64,000 nt of DNA from Chamaea fasciata (lineage: Eukaryota > Chordata > Aves > Passeriformes > Sylviidae): assembly GCA_029207755.1 (NCBI GenBank), contig JARCOQ010000005.1, forward strand, positions 53,099,563 to 53,163,562, read 5' to 3'. Positions 10,930 through 22,800 of the stretch are shown here, one piece after another. Both the position numbers and the translations under genes were made by a program. Positions within the stretch are counted from its first letter, which is position 1. Every line of letters begins with the position of its first letter. The notes beneath the pieces are model-generated. The model saw nothing but the letters and a program-made list of their open reading frames with translations. It made no database searches and had not been told where the DNA came from.

Positions 10930-12545
10930 CATTCTAAAGCCATCTTTCATATATGTGTGTGACTTCTGCACAAAATTAAAGAAGTCTTGCCCATAATTAT
11001 TTCATTTTATATTCAGCCATCAACGATTGTTGCCAAAGTGACATTACTGCAGATGTTAACATTTAATAGTTTTCTTTCTATCCTAAAACCCACCTATTTT
11101 TCCATCAGTCAGACATAGTAGTGAAAAATCCAGATCCTGCCATCCATTCCTAAACATGCTGCTCCCAATAAATTCAGTATTATTTCCATTATTGTCATTA
11201 TTTCCAATTTTCTAAGGACGAAACACAGGACTGAGCCTAGGGTTACATTCATGCAAGATAAGAAGAAAGGAAGAAATCTTTTTAATTAGGTGTAAGGATT
11301 TGAGGGGAAAATGCTGGATACACTTGAAACCCTGAAGAAATATGAGGCTGTATTTTGATATTTATACCTGCTGTCTGTATTTTATTTTATTTTATTTTAT
11401 GGATAATTTTAGGAATTTGACTGCAATCAAATATGCAGAATTGAACTGCATGTCCTTTCTCTTCCATTAACTTTTCTTTTTATCTCTCAGCCAGCTCCAT
11501 TTTCTTTTTCTTTGTATAATAATGATAACAGAATGGTACAAGTTTAAGAAATAAGAATCTGAAAATGCAGAAAATTGAGAGCAATTTTGTGAAAAGCAAC
11601 TGGAATTTCAGATTTGTAATGCTGGCACTAATTAGCTCAATTTTGCATTTAACCTGTTGGTCTTCGGAAGCAGTTTCATTTCTTCAGAAAAAAAAAAAAA
11701 AACCAAAACAACCAAACTCATGAAATTGTTACCGAGCTGACAGCAGGAGAGAATTTTGAAGAAATTTGCTGGGTAAAGTGCATCTGAAGAAATTATGCAT
11801 TCAGCAGGTATTTCTGGTGTTTCTGTTGCAAATGGAAGTTTCTGGAGCTGTCTGCGTGGAAGCCAGTGAGTCAACAAGTAGAATAATAAAAAACAAGAAA
11901 TCACAGATAACCCCATATTACACTTTAATCACACAATTTATTGTGGCAAGATAACGCTGAAAAAAGAGAGACAGCCAATGTGAAATATTAATCCTGAGGA
12001 CCTGGATGACATCTAGAAGGCCCTAATGTAGATCCATGAATTTAAAGAGTGATGTGGATGTTGGCCCAGCAGTCTTTAAAGGCTTTTAGCCTTGTAAATC
12101 TGGATTGGATCCTGATTTCTTAATAATGTAAAGCAAGGATCATTATCTCAGCTAAGTTACATCATGGTTTTTATGATGTGGTTGCATATAAGACATTACT
12201 CCTTAATTTTATTCTAAAATTTACAAAGGTGTTGGAGGCCTTACCCAAGACTTTTAGGGCTGAAAATGATCATTCATTAGTGGTGGCAGGGAAGACACTC
12301 CACTCTGCATCAGTGAACTTTTGGCATTTTCTTGTATACTCTGCAGAAAAAAAAGGTAATTGCTAATGGAAACAAAAACTGACCTAGGTAGAGCAGTGGT
12401 TAGATTTGGGGTGACTGTTCTCTTATTGCTTATTTAGGTGGAAATTTTGCACTTAACACACCCCCAGAAAGATCTTGCAGTGGCAGTTATCCCACCAATA
12501 TTTTAACTCTATTTATTTTACTGAAGTTGGCACTGATTTGTTCTC
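10930..12545. other. Intergenic with small simple repeats
   Basis: Contains a TTTTA pentamer repeat at about 11381-11400 and a poly-A tract at about 11689-11702. No gene or transposon was recognised. Confidence 0.5.
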
Positions 12546-12735
12546 TCTGGTGACCAGTGACAGGACCTGAGGGAATGGCTGGAGCTGTGCCAGGGGAGGT
12601 TTAGGGTGGATATCAGGCAAAGGTTCTTCCTCCAGAGGGTGCTGGGGCACTGAACAGGGTCCCCAGGGAATGGTCACAGCCCCAAGGCTGCCAGAGCTCC
12701 AGGAGATGCACAGGGTGGGATTGTTGGGGTGTCTC
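12546..12735 (+). mobile_element. CR1 LINE 3' fragment
   Basis: Sense CR1 wording: GTGACAGGACCTGAGGGAA, GGCTGGAGCTGTGCCAGGG, GGTTTAGGGTGGATATCAGG, then TTGTTGGGGTGTC. It is closely similar to the copy at 29650-30035 and probably belongs to the same subfamily. Confidence 0.9.
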
Positions 12736-12984
12736 TTCTGAGGGAAAAACCTGAATGCACAAAATAGCTACTGGACTTGGTGTTTAAATGAATTTATATA
12801 TTCTATAAATATAGATTAAGAAATGGAAGCAGTATCTAATAACCAGACAGGAGTTAATTGATTTGATTCAACTTAATGTTCCTTCCCAGTTTCAGACACC
12901 TGTTAAAGGGCTGTTAAATCTGCAGATTACAACCATGAGCATGTTAACTCAGAGAGGAGCTGAGCTGGCCTAAAATCAGCCTGG

Positions 12985-13478
12985 TTTCTAGATTCATGGA
13001 TAGGATCTCTAGCATCATCAAGCCCAACCATCAACCCAGCACCACCACCATGTTTGCCAGTAAACCATGTCCTCAAGTGCCACATCCATGTGTTTCTTGA
13101 ACATTCTAGACATGCTGACTCCACCACCTCTTTGGACAACCTGTTCCTGTTCTTGTACTTGACAAGTTGTTTCATGAAAAAAATTTTCCTATTATCTAAT
13201 CTAAATCAGCCCTGCTGCAACTTGAGGCCACTTCCTCTTGTCCTGCCACTTCCTATCTGGGAGAAGAGACTGACTCCCACCTGGTTACAACCTCCTTTCA
13301 TGGGTGTACAGAGAGCACCAAGGTCGTCCTGAGCTTCCTTTTCTCCAGAATAAAGGAGAAAAGGCTACTCCCTTCTTCACATGGGACTTGTGATTTCACC
13401 AGTTTAATTGTCCTTCTTTGGACATGCTCCAGCCTCTTTGGACACACTCCAGGCAGAAAGTCCCAGGGTAATTCTGTC
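12985..13478 (-). mobile_element. CR1-like LINE, diverged copy
   Basis: Antisense CR1 on the plus strand, starting with the 3'-end wording at about 12990 (ATCATCAAGCCCAACCATC). It continues through GACTCCACCACCTCTTTGG, CCACTTCCTCTTGTCCTGCC and TTTCTCCAGAATAAAGGAG, to GGACATGCTCCAGCCTCTTT. At about 490 bp it is the longest CR1 stretch in the window and one of the more diverged ones. Confidence 0.85.
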
Positions 13479-16400
13479 AAATAAGTGCACAGGCAGACTG
13501 TATCAGTCCTGGTTTGTGTGCTATGTTTGCCCAGCAGGATCCTGATCACACCTGGGGTCTTTGAGAGCAGCAGGTATTTAGCCCCTGGAGCTGGACAGCC
13601 AGCAGCCCATTCTTCATGGCATTCTGCTGCTCAAATCCACAGTCATCCTCCCCCTTTGTTGAAAGAATTATGGTGGAAGTAAATTCCAAAGAGACTGGGA
13701 CCCACTGAGTCTTCTGCACAGTGTGTTGTAAATCTTGTAATAGTTTCTCTTAGGATGCTAATGTGCATGGAAAATCTAGGTAAAATGAATGGTGGTTTTA
13801 AAGCCATTTATATTTCAGCACCTCCCAGAAAGGCATAGAAAAAAACCAAAGCAGGTTGATTCATGGCTGTTCTCATTTGGAAAAAATTTCTTTTCTAAAT
13901 CAGCAGTGAGACACAGAGTATAACTGACAATAATTAGCTACCAGGAAAGGAATGGCCCAAGTGACTTCCCTGTGCTTTTGAATGAAGGCTTCAAATATGA
14001 CTAGATGGAAAATACAGCTGTGTGCAACAGGCTGTTGGTATCTGATCAAATGCAACTGGATGAAATTACATGGTGTGTTAGATTTGTAATTCGACTACAG
14101 GGGCTGTGGAGCCATTTGTACCTTTTAGTCTAAACCAAAATGCTATCTCCAATGATGGGAGGAGTTATGAGCTGTGCTCCATCCCAGGAAAAGGGCTGGA
14201 CAGCTGTACAACATCTGTTTTAAAAGCTTCCTTTAGAACCACAAGAAGATGGGGTTTTTTCACTCTGTCCAATATTAAGACTAAAATACTGTGTGGCAGA
14301 GAATCCTGATTGGTTCTTACCTTGTTCTGAGCTACATCCCAACTCTGCCAGAGAGGACAAGTGTGCAGTAGGAATTCTCTCTCCTGTATAAGGCATCTAT
14401 GCCTAAAGAGTTCATGTAACACAAGAACATATTAAAGAAACCCCGACTCATAACAAGAGAAAAGAAATACAAACTTTGCCAAATATTACCCAGACACTGA
14501 ATGACACAAAGGCAGAAAACTGATATGAAACTCGTGTTTCACTTATCCATTCTGGATCTGGTCGGAGTTTTCCTCACTGTTCCCATCACAAATCACAGAA
14601 AGCTGTTTTAAATACCAGCCAAATAACTTCCCCTTTGGACTTCAGAATTAATTTGTCTGTCCAGGAGTGACTAATTGTTTTGGGCAAGATTGAGCTGTTC
14701 TGGTGCTGGAAAGGAGCCAGATCTCTTCCCCGTACTTCCCAGTTCCTCTCTATCATCTCCTGATTTTCCTGTAGCATTTTACAGCTCATGTCTAATAACT
14801 TGGGACTGAGAGACCTTAAAGAACCTTTAAATCAGGGATAATCTTAAGATGTAGCTGTGTCCAGTTGGGTGCTGGATTTAAAGGCAGTGTGTGGACAAAC
14901 AGGATAGCATTTGCCATCAGACTTTTTTCTGTGTTCAGTGATGCTCCACATGTTGTAGATCTCTGAAAAACACACATATCAAAAGGCTTTTCTTTCTGGA
15001 ATTTTTCTGGTTCCCCATAGGATAGTTTAGCCTAATATTGCGTATGTACTTCAAAATATTTCTGTCCAGTTACGCTGACAAATCAAAACAAGATGAAAGC
15101 ATTTCAAGCCACCAATGAAGCTCCTAGTGCCACTTGAAGTGCTTGTGCACCAGCAATAGCAGGGTGACTCATTAGTTTTTATAATTAATTCCTGTGTCAA
15201 TAGGCCAAAAAAGATAAGCAGAAAATAAATCAGGCCTCCATGGCCTGTCCTCTCTCCCTGGATGCCCAGAAATGCCCCTAGGCAACCCCATCCCGGCAGA
15301 CAAGGGAGAAGGCTTACCTGGCTGAGCCCACCTTCATGCACACATCACATTTTTAGACCAATAAAGGTTAAAATCATCGTTTGATTTTCTTTTCTGCCCA
15401 CTTGTCCCCCTGCCTCCCCTTGACGTCCTTATTCGGTGTGTGTTCATGCCCCAGAGTCGTCACGTGTAGCTGCAGGGCAGGAGCTGGAGTGATAGCTGTG
15501 ACCTGAGTGGTGGCACTGGCCTGCCACCCTCTGCTGGCAGCAGTGGCACTGTTGTGATTAGCTCTGATTAGCTGTATCAGCTGTGGATGTGGCACAAAAC
15601 ATCCTCAGGCATTGACTTGTGCTAAGAGGGATGGAGGGAGGCCAGGGAACTTTATTATCTGCCTTGCCATAAAACGCAACATGACTCAGCACACAGGGCT
15701 GACTTCCTCTAGAGCATCAGCTAAGCACAGGCACAGCTGCCTCAGATAGCAGAGCCTGTGAAGTCATAAACTTCTGAAATCAGAGCTGTCAACTCATAGC
15801 TCTTGATTAGTGCTGAGCTATAGGTTAATGAGGGGAGGCTTCCCTGGGAACGCTCAGATGCTGCAGGGAGGTGCTACCAGGAACAGAGTTGCTGTTGGAA
15901 GTGTACAGGGATCCAATGCAGCCCATTCCAGTAAAACAGCCTTGGCTGTCACACTTCCTGATAGCTGGGACCAGCTCAGAGTACACTAAGGCAGAGTCTT
16001 GATGTGTTGTGGGCAGCCCTACACCCATCTTGCAACTGATTTTCTTTAGAACTACACAGAAGCCCCCAGGGTGAGGTTCCTAAATTCTCAGCATCCAGAC
16101 ACTGAGGTGCCCTAATTTCCCAAACGCCCAAATGGTCTGAGCACTCGTGCTGCATCCAGCATTTTGCAGGCTGTCTCTATTAAATAGCCACTGGCCATAA
16201 ACTTAGACAAGACACGTCATGTGTAACATTAAAATAAATAGGGATTTCACTGAGACCCTTCAAGGGGATTATACTACTCCCAGGTGCATCAGGTGAAGTT
16301 AAATCCTTTGTCATTTAGGGACATGTGGGTTTATCAGACCTGGAACAATGATGAACTGGAGGCATTTCAGATCTTGGCCGCGTCAGTTTTACCACTCCAT

Positions 16401-19400
16401 TCATTGCCACAACACTGAAATATTTCACAGCTTTAGGACATTCCAAAAAAAGAAGGAACCTGATGCTTGAGAGTGCTAGCTAAAACCATTCAGAACCCTG
16501 TGGATGAATACCCAAATTTTAACCTGTGCAAACAACGTGTGGCTTTGCCTGCACATTTCCACAATATCACAGTATCTTTTTAGAACGTGCTGCCTGAGAG
16601 GGGTTTGGAGGGGAACAGATTAGCCTCAGCTGAGAAATCTTCAGCTGAAGGATAGGTACGTGGTACTTCCTTTTATCAAGCAGAGAAGAGGATGGTGAGT
16701 CTGAATTGGAGCTTGCAGGGCAGAGGCAGGAACAGAACAGGTGAAATTTTAAAGTCATTAAAAAAGAAATTTCTCACCTCACAAGGATATAGATGGGAGA
16801 AGATAAGTCAGACATGGAGACAGGAGGAGCTGAACTGAAGCAGTGTCCAGCTGCCCAACTACATTTGGCTTGAATAATAAAGGATCCCCAAAATCCAAGT
16901 TTGGCACTGCTCCCCAGCAAGCAAATACCTGTGAAACCTGCTGGTAACTTGTGCACTCCATCAGAATGGATAGCAGACACCAGGACAAGGAGAACTTGGC
17001 ACTGGGAAAAGCTCCTCCGAGCCAGGTGCAGAGATCAGGCAGTAGGTACTGCAGTCCTGGTGTGTCCATATACACATGTTTACATATATATAAACACATT
17101 GATAAAGAAGAAAATCAAACTTGGATGGAGGGTTTGGCATAGACTTCTTTAAACCTGTGCACTCCTTGTATAGTGTAGCTATAATAATGTATTTTATGGC
17201 AATGTAGCAAGCATGGTTTTAATAATAGCTTTTTCCTGCAAGGTGCCGATTATTCTCTTGTTCCTTAAATTGTTGCAATTCAGGATACTTTTCCCTTGCA
17301 GGGATAAGCCTTATTTTCCAAGTATAGGCAGCATTTGGGGAGGACAAATTTCAGTTCCATTTTCCCTGGATTGCCATTACACACACTTAAAAGATAACCT
17401 ACTTCAAAAAGCAACTGAAATCAGCTAAAAGAACTGGATTTTTTTCTGGCTACTGTATTGTTTCTGTTTTACACCTTAGCAATTTTTGTTGTGAATGATT
17501 AATTCAGGTCCAAGTCGTCAGGTGAGGCAAATGCACTGATTAAAAATGTAGAAGGAATGCAGGAGGAAATGAAAGAGAATAAGCATGGTAAATATGTAAA
17601 ACATTTTACAATGAGATTACCTCTGCCAGGTCAGGGCAGTAAAGTTTTACTAGCTTGTGCTACATGCCTATAATTGGAATGATGACTTGCAAAATCAGCC
17701 TTGGAAATCTCTGTATTCAGATTAATATGCACCTTCAGAAAAACACAGAAACAGGTTTTTTTAATGTCTTTGGACATAGTTTGTATACCTGAAGTGACTA
17801 AAGTGAAATCTGCTGACAGGGATAGATTTTTAAGTATTCACACATTAAGGCATGAAGCAGTAGCTTAGGTGTTCAGCCTGGGGGCAGGAGGAATATGTTG
17901 AGCTCCTCTGAGAGATTCCCTAATTCCTACCTTAGCGCCAGTATTTAAGTGTTTCTTGTACCCCCACTGACTCCCTGGAAAGATTCCCCATCACCTCTCA
18001 TTCTTTAGCAATAGGGAATATCTTACCAGAGCATATTTTCCGTGATTTTCAACCCCACCTGGCCCTGCATGAGTGGAATTCAGAGTTTACTAACGGCACG
18101 GGGCATGTTTTGCAGGTGATAACTGCAAAACTGTTGTTTAAGGACAACTTAGCCGGTGAGGAGATCACTTCTCTTTGAGGCTGAGAAAGGAAAGGGGGGG
18201 GGGGAACAAATTTTACATTGGTGGCTTTTCTGGAGTTTTGATTAGAAATAAGCAAGCACAGAAGCTGGTAAGTGTCCTTACTCCTTGTGAGCAACCCGGG
18301 CTGCTCAGGTGTTTATTGGAAGGATATGTCTATTTATTAACTTCTCTCCAGGGTTTGTGGGAGTACATCTGGGAATCAGCTCCTCTGACCAAACCCAAGT
18401 TGTTATTTATGATAAAAAAAGAACATTGGTAAAGATGGAAAATTCCCAAAGCATTGCTTCATTTTAAACCAAGATTTCCAAGGAGGTTTTTTGAGTTGAA
18501 GATATTTAAGGGCCTCAGCTGAATATGTTGGAGGAGTCTTTCAATAGGAATAGTGAAGCCACTGGATTTTTGAAGAAAAGAATGTAAAAAAAAAAATCAA
18601 TTAATTTGTGGCCATTGAAAGGAAAATTGAAAATCCTAAACATTCTAAAATATTTCAATTCATAACTGAGCTATTTATTTTACTGTGATACATTCACATT
18701 GCTTAAGGTCACATTAAACAAAAGTGAAGCTTGTTGTTTGAAAAATATTAATGATAATTTCCAGATATCCAAATTTAAAGAAAAAAACAACCCAAACTTT
18801 TGCAAACAGATAATTAATGGAAAACCGTCTCTTTCCTAAAAGTGACTTTTCTATCGATAAATCTGCATATTCTGTGGAAAGATTTAAGAATCTTCAACCA
18901 CTTCTAATCACGAAACACACAGGATTAAAAGCAATGTTAAATGTCTACATAATATATCTATTTAAATATCTATTTTCATTTGGGGATTTTTGTTGCTTAT
19001 ACTCTTCTTTTGGAGACATATAACATCTTAAAAAATGATTGCACCTCTAACTGTCTTTGTTTTTAGGATTCCTCAGGCTGAAATCAGGAAATCTTCAAAA
19101 CACTGATTCCTTAACATCACAAGATTCAAGCACTTTGAATCAATTTGCACTTTTGAAATTTTAAGCTATTGTATAGTTGATAAAATGAAACAACAAAAAA
19201 AATTTACTTACAAAGACATTGTTTCTCTAATAATCAAAATTATTTTAAGATGCAGCTTTTTTCTTGGAAGGTAAGAATAGTTTCCAACAAAGTGTAACTT
19301 ACAGAATAATCATATTAAGCATATTTTAAGGCACCATGTAGTGTTCATTCTTGTTATTTTCCACAATTACATTTTGACCATTACCTCATTTCTTTATCTG

Positions 19401-19436
19401 GAGAGCCAATAAATGATAACTGGGATGCATTTTTCA
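13479..19436. other. Intergenic, upstream of the sulfotransferase
   Basis: No coding exon, RNA gene or complete transposon recognised. A G-run is present at about 18195-18204. The open frames here lack domain motifs and are not flanked by credible splice sites. Confidence 0.5.
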
Positions 19437-19464
19437 TGACTCAGAATTTTGGTTATTTATTAAG
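19437..19464 (+). promoter_or_regulatory. Possible AP-1 and HNF1-type sites
   Basis: TGACTCA at 19437-19443 is a perfect AP-1 word, extended to TGACTCAG as in MAF/ARE elements. GTTATTTATTAAG at 19452-19464 matches the HNF1 palindrome GTTAATNATTAAC at 11 of 13 positions. Both lie roughly 80-110 bp above the TATA box of the sulfotransferase. Liver or gut expression would suit a phase II enzyme, but that is inferred from motifs only. Confidence 0.3.
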
Positions 19465-19540
19465 TTAGCTCTAATATTTCAGTTGCCTTTATCAACTACC
19501 AGAAAAAACCCCCAATATCTGATAGGACATCGTGGCAAAG

Positions 19541-19548
19541 TATATAAG
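19541..19548 (+). promoter_or_regulatory. TATA box of the sulfotransferase gene
   Basis: TATATAAG, a strong TATA element, lies about 120 bp upstream of the start codon. It places a likely transcription start near 19570 and a 5' UTR of about 100 nt, with no upstream intron needed. The only other ATG between the TATA box and 19670 is the one at 19550, above the predicted start site. Confidence 0.7.
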
Positions 19549-19669
19549 CATGAGGTTTGTACTGCTCAGTCTCAATTTGTCACTTCAAAGCACCTGACTA
19601 AGAAGTGACTTTTAAATCTTCCTCCTAGCCCTGTTATCTGATTTGCAGGAATCCAAAGCTTAAGGAACC

Positions 19670-19814
19670 ATGTCCAACTCCGGTGAGGCAGAGCTCTTAC
19701 ACACATTTAAGGGGATTCCCTTTACCACCAGGTCTTCTCCAGAACTTTTAAAATCCTTGGATACTTTTAAAGCTAGAGAAGATGATGTCCTTTTGGTTTC
19801 CTATCCCAAATCTG
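19670..19814 (+). CDS. SULT6B1-like: Sulfotransferase exon 1
   Basis: Starts at the ATG of ACCATGTCC and encodes residues 1-48 plus the first base of Gly49. It ends inside the PAPS-binding loop (YPKS-G) at donor GTAAGT, a conserved intron position in SULT genes. Confidence 0.92.
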
Positions 19815-22800
19815 GTAAGTTCTAGTTTTCAGTGTTAATTGCAAGAAGTCTGATTTTGTGTTTCATGTTCTCTGCTTAAACTACTTGGGAAATGTCTGTG
19901 TGAAAGAAACAGGAAAGGATATTTAATGATGTGACTATATTATTCTGTCAGTAAATGTTCATATTACAAGAAGTATGGGTCATTTCTCTACATTTTGATT
20001 CTATAATTGAAAACAGTCTCAGGTGTTTTCATGTTGGAAAGCAAACAAATATTCCTTACCTGTAAGCAAAAGCTGTACTTGAAAGCTTTTCTGAGGACTT
20101 TCTACATTCAGTTATAAGCAAGTAAAGAACTGTATGAGGTTATTTGTGCGGCTCTTGGCCATAGATTTATTAATTTCTTATCCTCTCTTCACTCACCTCT
20201 CTTGCACAGAGGAGCACACACCTAGGGGGAGCTCAATCAGTACTTTCAGAAATATACAGACCTAAGTTATTGTAAGGAAACAAAAACCGAAACAAACAGG
20301 TTATTCTAAAATAAACTATAAAACGATATAGTCACCTCTCAGCTGACAGCAGTTTGCCTAATGGGATGGTTTTGGTACCAATGTTAACATTTCTCTCAGA
20401 ATTACATTGTAATTCAGATACAGCCCTAATTCTTTTCAGTGTTTATATATTTAGAGCCAATGGGATAATTTAGTCATGTAAAGTTTCTTGAATCTGGAGG
20501 ATTAGAAATATAACCTATTCTCTAGCAAGGTGTTTCCATATGAAAAATGCACATTTCACAGTAATAAATATTAATCTTTTTTGTTGTTTATTTTGTTTTC
20601 TTAAATTTACTCTTCTGTAGGCACTCACTGGCTTGCAGGAGTTATAACAAAGCTTTACATGACTCAAGTCACAGTAACACCTCCCATTGAATTTGGAGAC
20701 ATTTCCCGACTGGAGGAGCTGAATAAACTTCCATCAAAGAGAATCATCCCAACACATCTAGACTACAACATGTTGCCTCCAAATTTTAAGAATAAGAAAT
20801 GCAAGGTAAGGCAAAAATTACATCAAAGCGGTAAAGTATGTAGAAAGTCTACTAGGAATCTATTTTGTCCTGTTGATCCTTAGTAATTTTTGAATGACTC
20901 ACAGTTTCTAGAGGTGTTTTGCTGTGAATTGTGGAGACACAGCTGACCAGCAGTGGAAGGCACATGAGCAGAGCCTTGGACTAGGGACTGGGCTCTGCTC
21001 CTGCCCCAAACCTCCCATGGGGTGATTTCTACACCAGGCACCACACAAAATAGGACATCAACATCTTTCAATCAGAAATCTGTCATTAGTAATGGGGGTG
21101 TTCTCATGACCCCATTTCCTACTGTCCTAGAAAATCTTGGCTACTTACAGGCTGCTCTGGGATTAAAGGTACTCTGACCCTCCTGCTGGAGCTTTCTGAA
21201 GAGCCCATAAATGTATTGGGCAAACAGAGGAGAAACGAAACGTGGGAGGCAGGTTCAGAGCAGTTTTGAGTTCATAGAATCACAGAATCACCTGGATTGG
21301 AAGAGACCTTAAAGATCATCTTTTTCCAACCCCCATGCCATGGGCAGGGACACCTACTGAACCAGTTCCTCCCGTGCTAATTGCTCTCGTGGAAGATCTT
21401 TAAAAAATAAGCTCTGGGTCTTAGATTTTATATTCAAAATCAAAAATTTCAGGATCACTCAGATCCAGATTTTTGGGACAAAGCTGATTTGAATGAAAGG
21501 CCAAAGTTTATGTTTTGGAGCTATCCTTTGAATGTTAATTAGTAAATGTTTTCTTACGTGAGACATATGAGATAACGTACTGACTCAAGGTTAAACTTAA
21601 CACAGGCTCTTTCATGTAACATAAACATTACCTAGCTGGAGCAAACACACCTCTGTCCACATGGAATTTTTTACTAATCACTATGTACTACTTATTAAGA
21701 AGAGACAAACATATCTCTAATTTAATGGCATGGTCACCGAAGGAGGAATGCAAAAGGAAAGGGGTTTGACGCTGCAAACTGCCCATGACAATGCTCTATT
21801 TTCACACAGAGCTCCTCTAAAATGAAGGGAGGATATTATCACTAACAACTACATTTTCTTCATTTACAGATGATCTACATCAGCAGAAATCCAAAAGACA
21901 CTGCAGTTTCCATGTTTCATTACTACAGAGATAACCCAAACCTTCCTACTGTAGACACCTGGACTTCTTTCTTTGACATGTTCTTAAAAGGCAATGGTAA
22001 GGATAAATGTTTTCTCTTTGCAGTTCATGTTAGTTTATTATGCACAGAAAGACTTAAGAAATTTGAACTGTGTGCAAACTCCTTATTGAACTCCTTATTC
22101 ATATGGAGTTGGTGGGGATAAATCCTAATGCCAAACAAAACACGAGCATATGGTAAGATGCTCTCTTCAGCCATGCAAGGAGTGCTTCTGAGAAGCAGCA
22201 GCATCATTCCATCACGGCTCTTCGCAGGCTTTTGCTGCTCTTTGCTGCCCTGGGCAAGCAGGGCCATGGCTGGTGACAGAGCACGTGAGGGGACTGTCAC
22301 CAGGCTGCAGGGACAGCTGTGACTGCAGGTCTGGTGTCTTCTCCAGGCTAGCAGACAGCCCTGGGCAGCTCAACAAAGGAGCCTGGACATGTTTCTGAAG
22401 CCCCTCTGCACACACTCTCCCCGATGTGCTGTGTGAGAAATGGGGTCCAAAGACCAAGGACAAGAGGAAGACTTTTAGGAGTGGTGGGACAGCAGCCGGC
22501 AGCAGGACCTTGTTCACATTGCCCGCTCCCATTTTTAGTGTTTTATTACTCCTTTGAGGACATGTGTCACCACAGTGATGATAACAGCAATAATGATTGA
22601 TCACCTTGAAAATTCCAAAAGAAAAGTGCCACTGCTGTCATCACAGGCTCATATCAGAGCTCCAGGAGTCAATTTGTTTATTGCCTCCTCCAGGCTTTGG
22701 CTCAGATCTGGTATTCCAGAGCAACCCTAAGGCACATGATTCAGTGATTCGCAGAATCTTGGCTTGTTTAGTATCAACTGTGAATGTACAATAGTGAAAA

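Noticed and set aside
20659..20883. Reading through the donor of sulfotransferase exon 2 as a 74-codon single-exon gene
   Set aside because: The frame continues only 26 codons past the consensus donor GTAAGG at 20806 and loses all family similarity there, so it is an exon plus intron read-through.
22212..22604. Minus-strand 130-codon frame in sulfotransferase intron 3
   Set aside because: Cys/Ser/Pro-rich chance frame in a GC-richer part of the intron, with no recognised motif.
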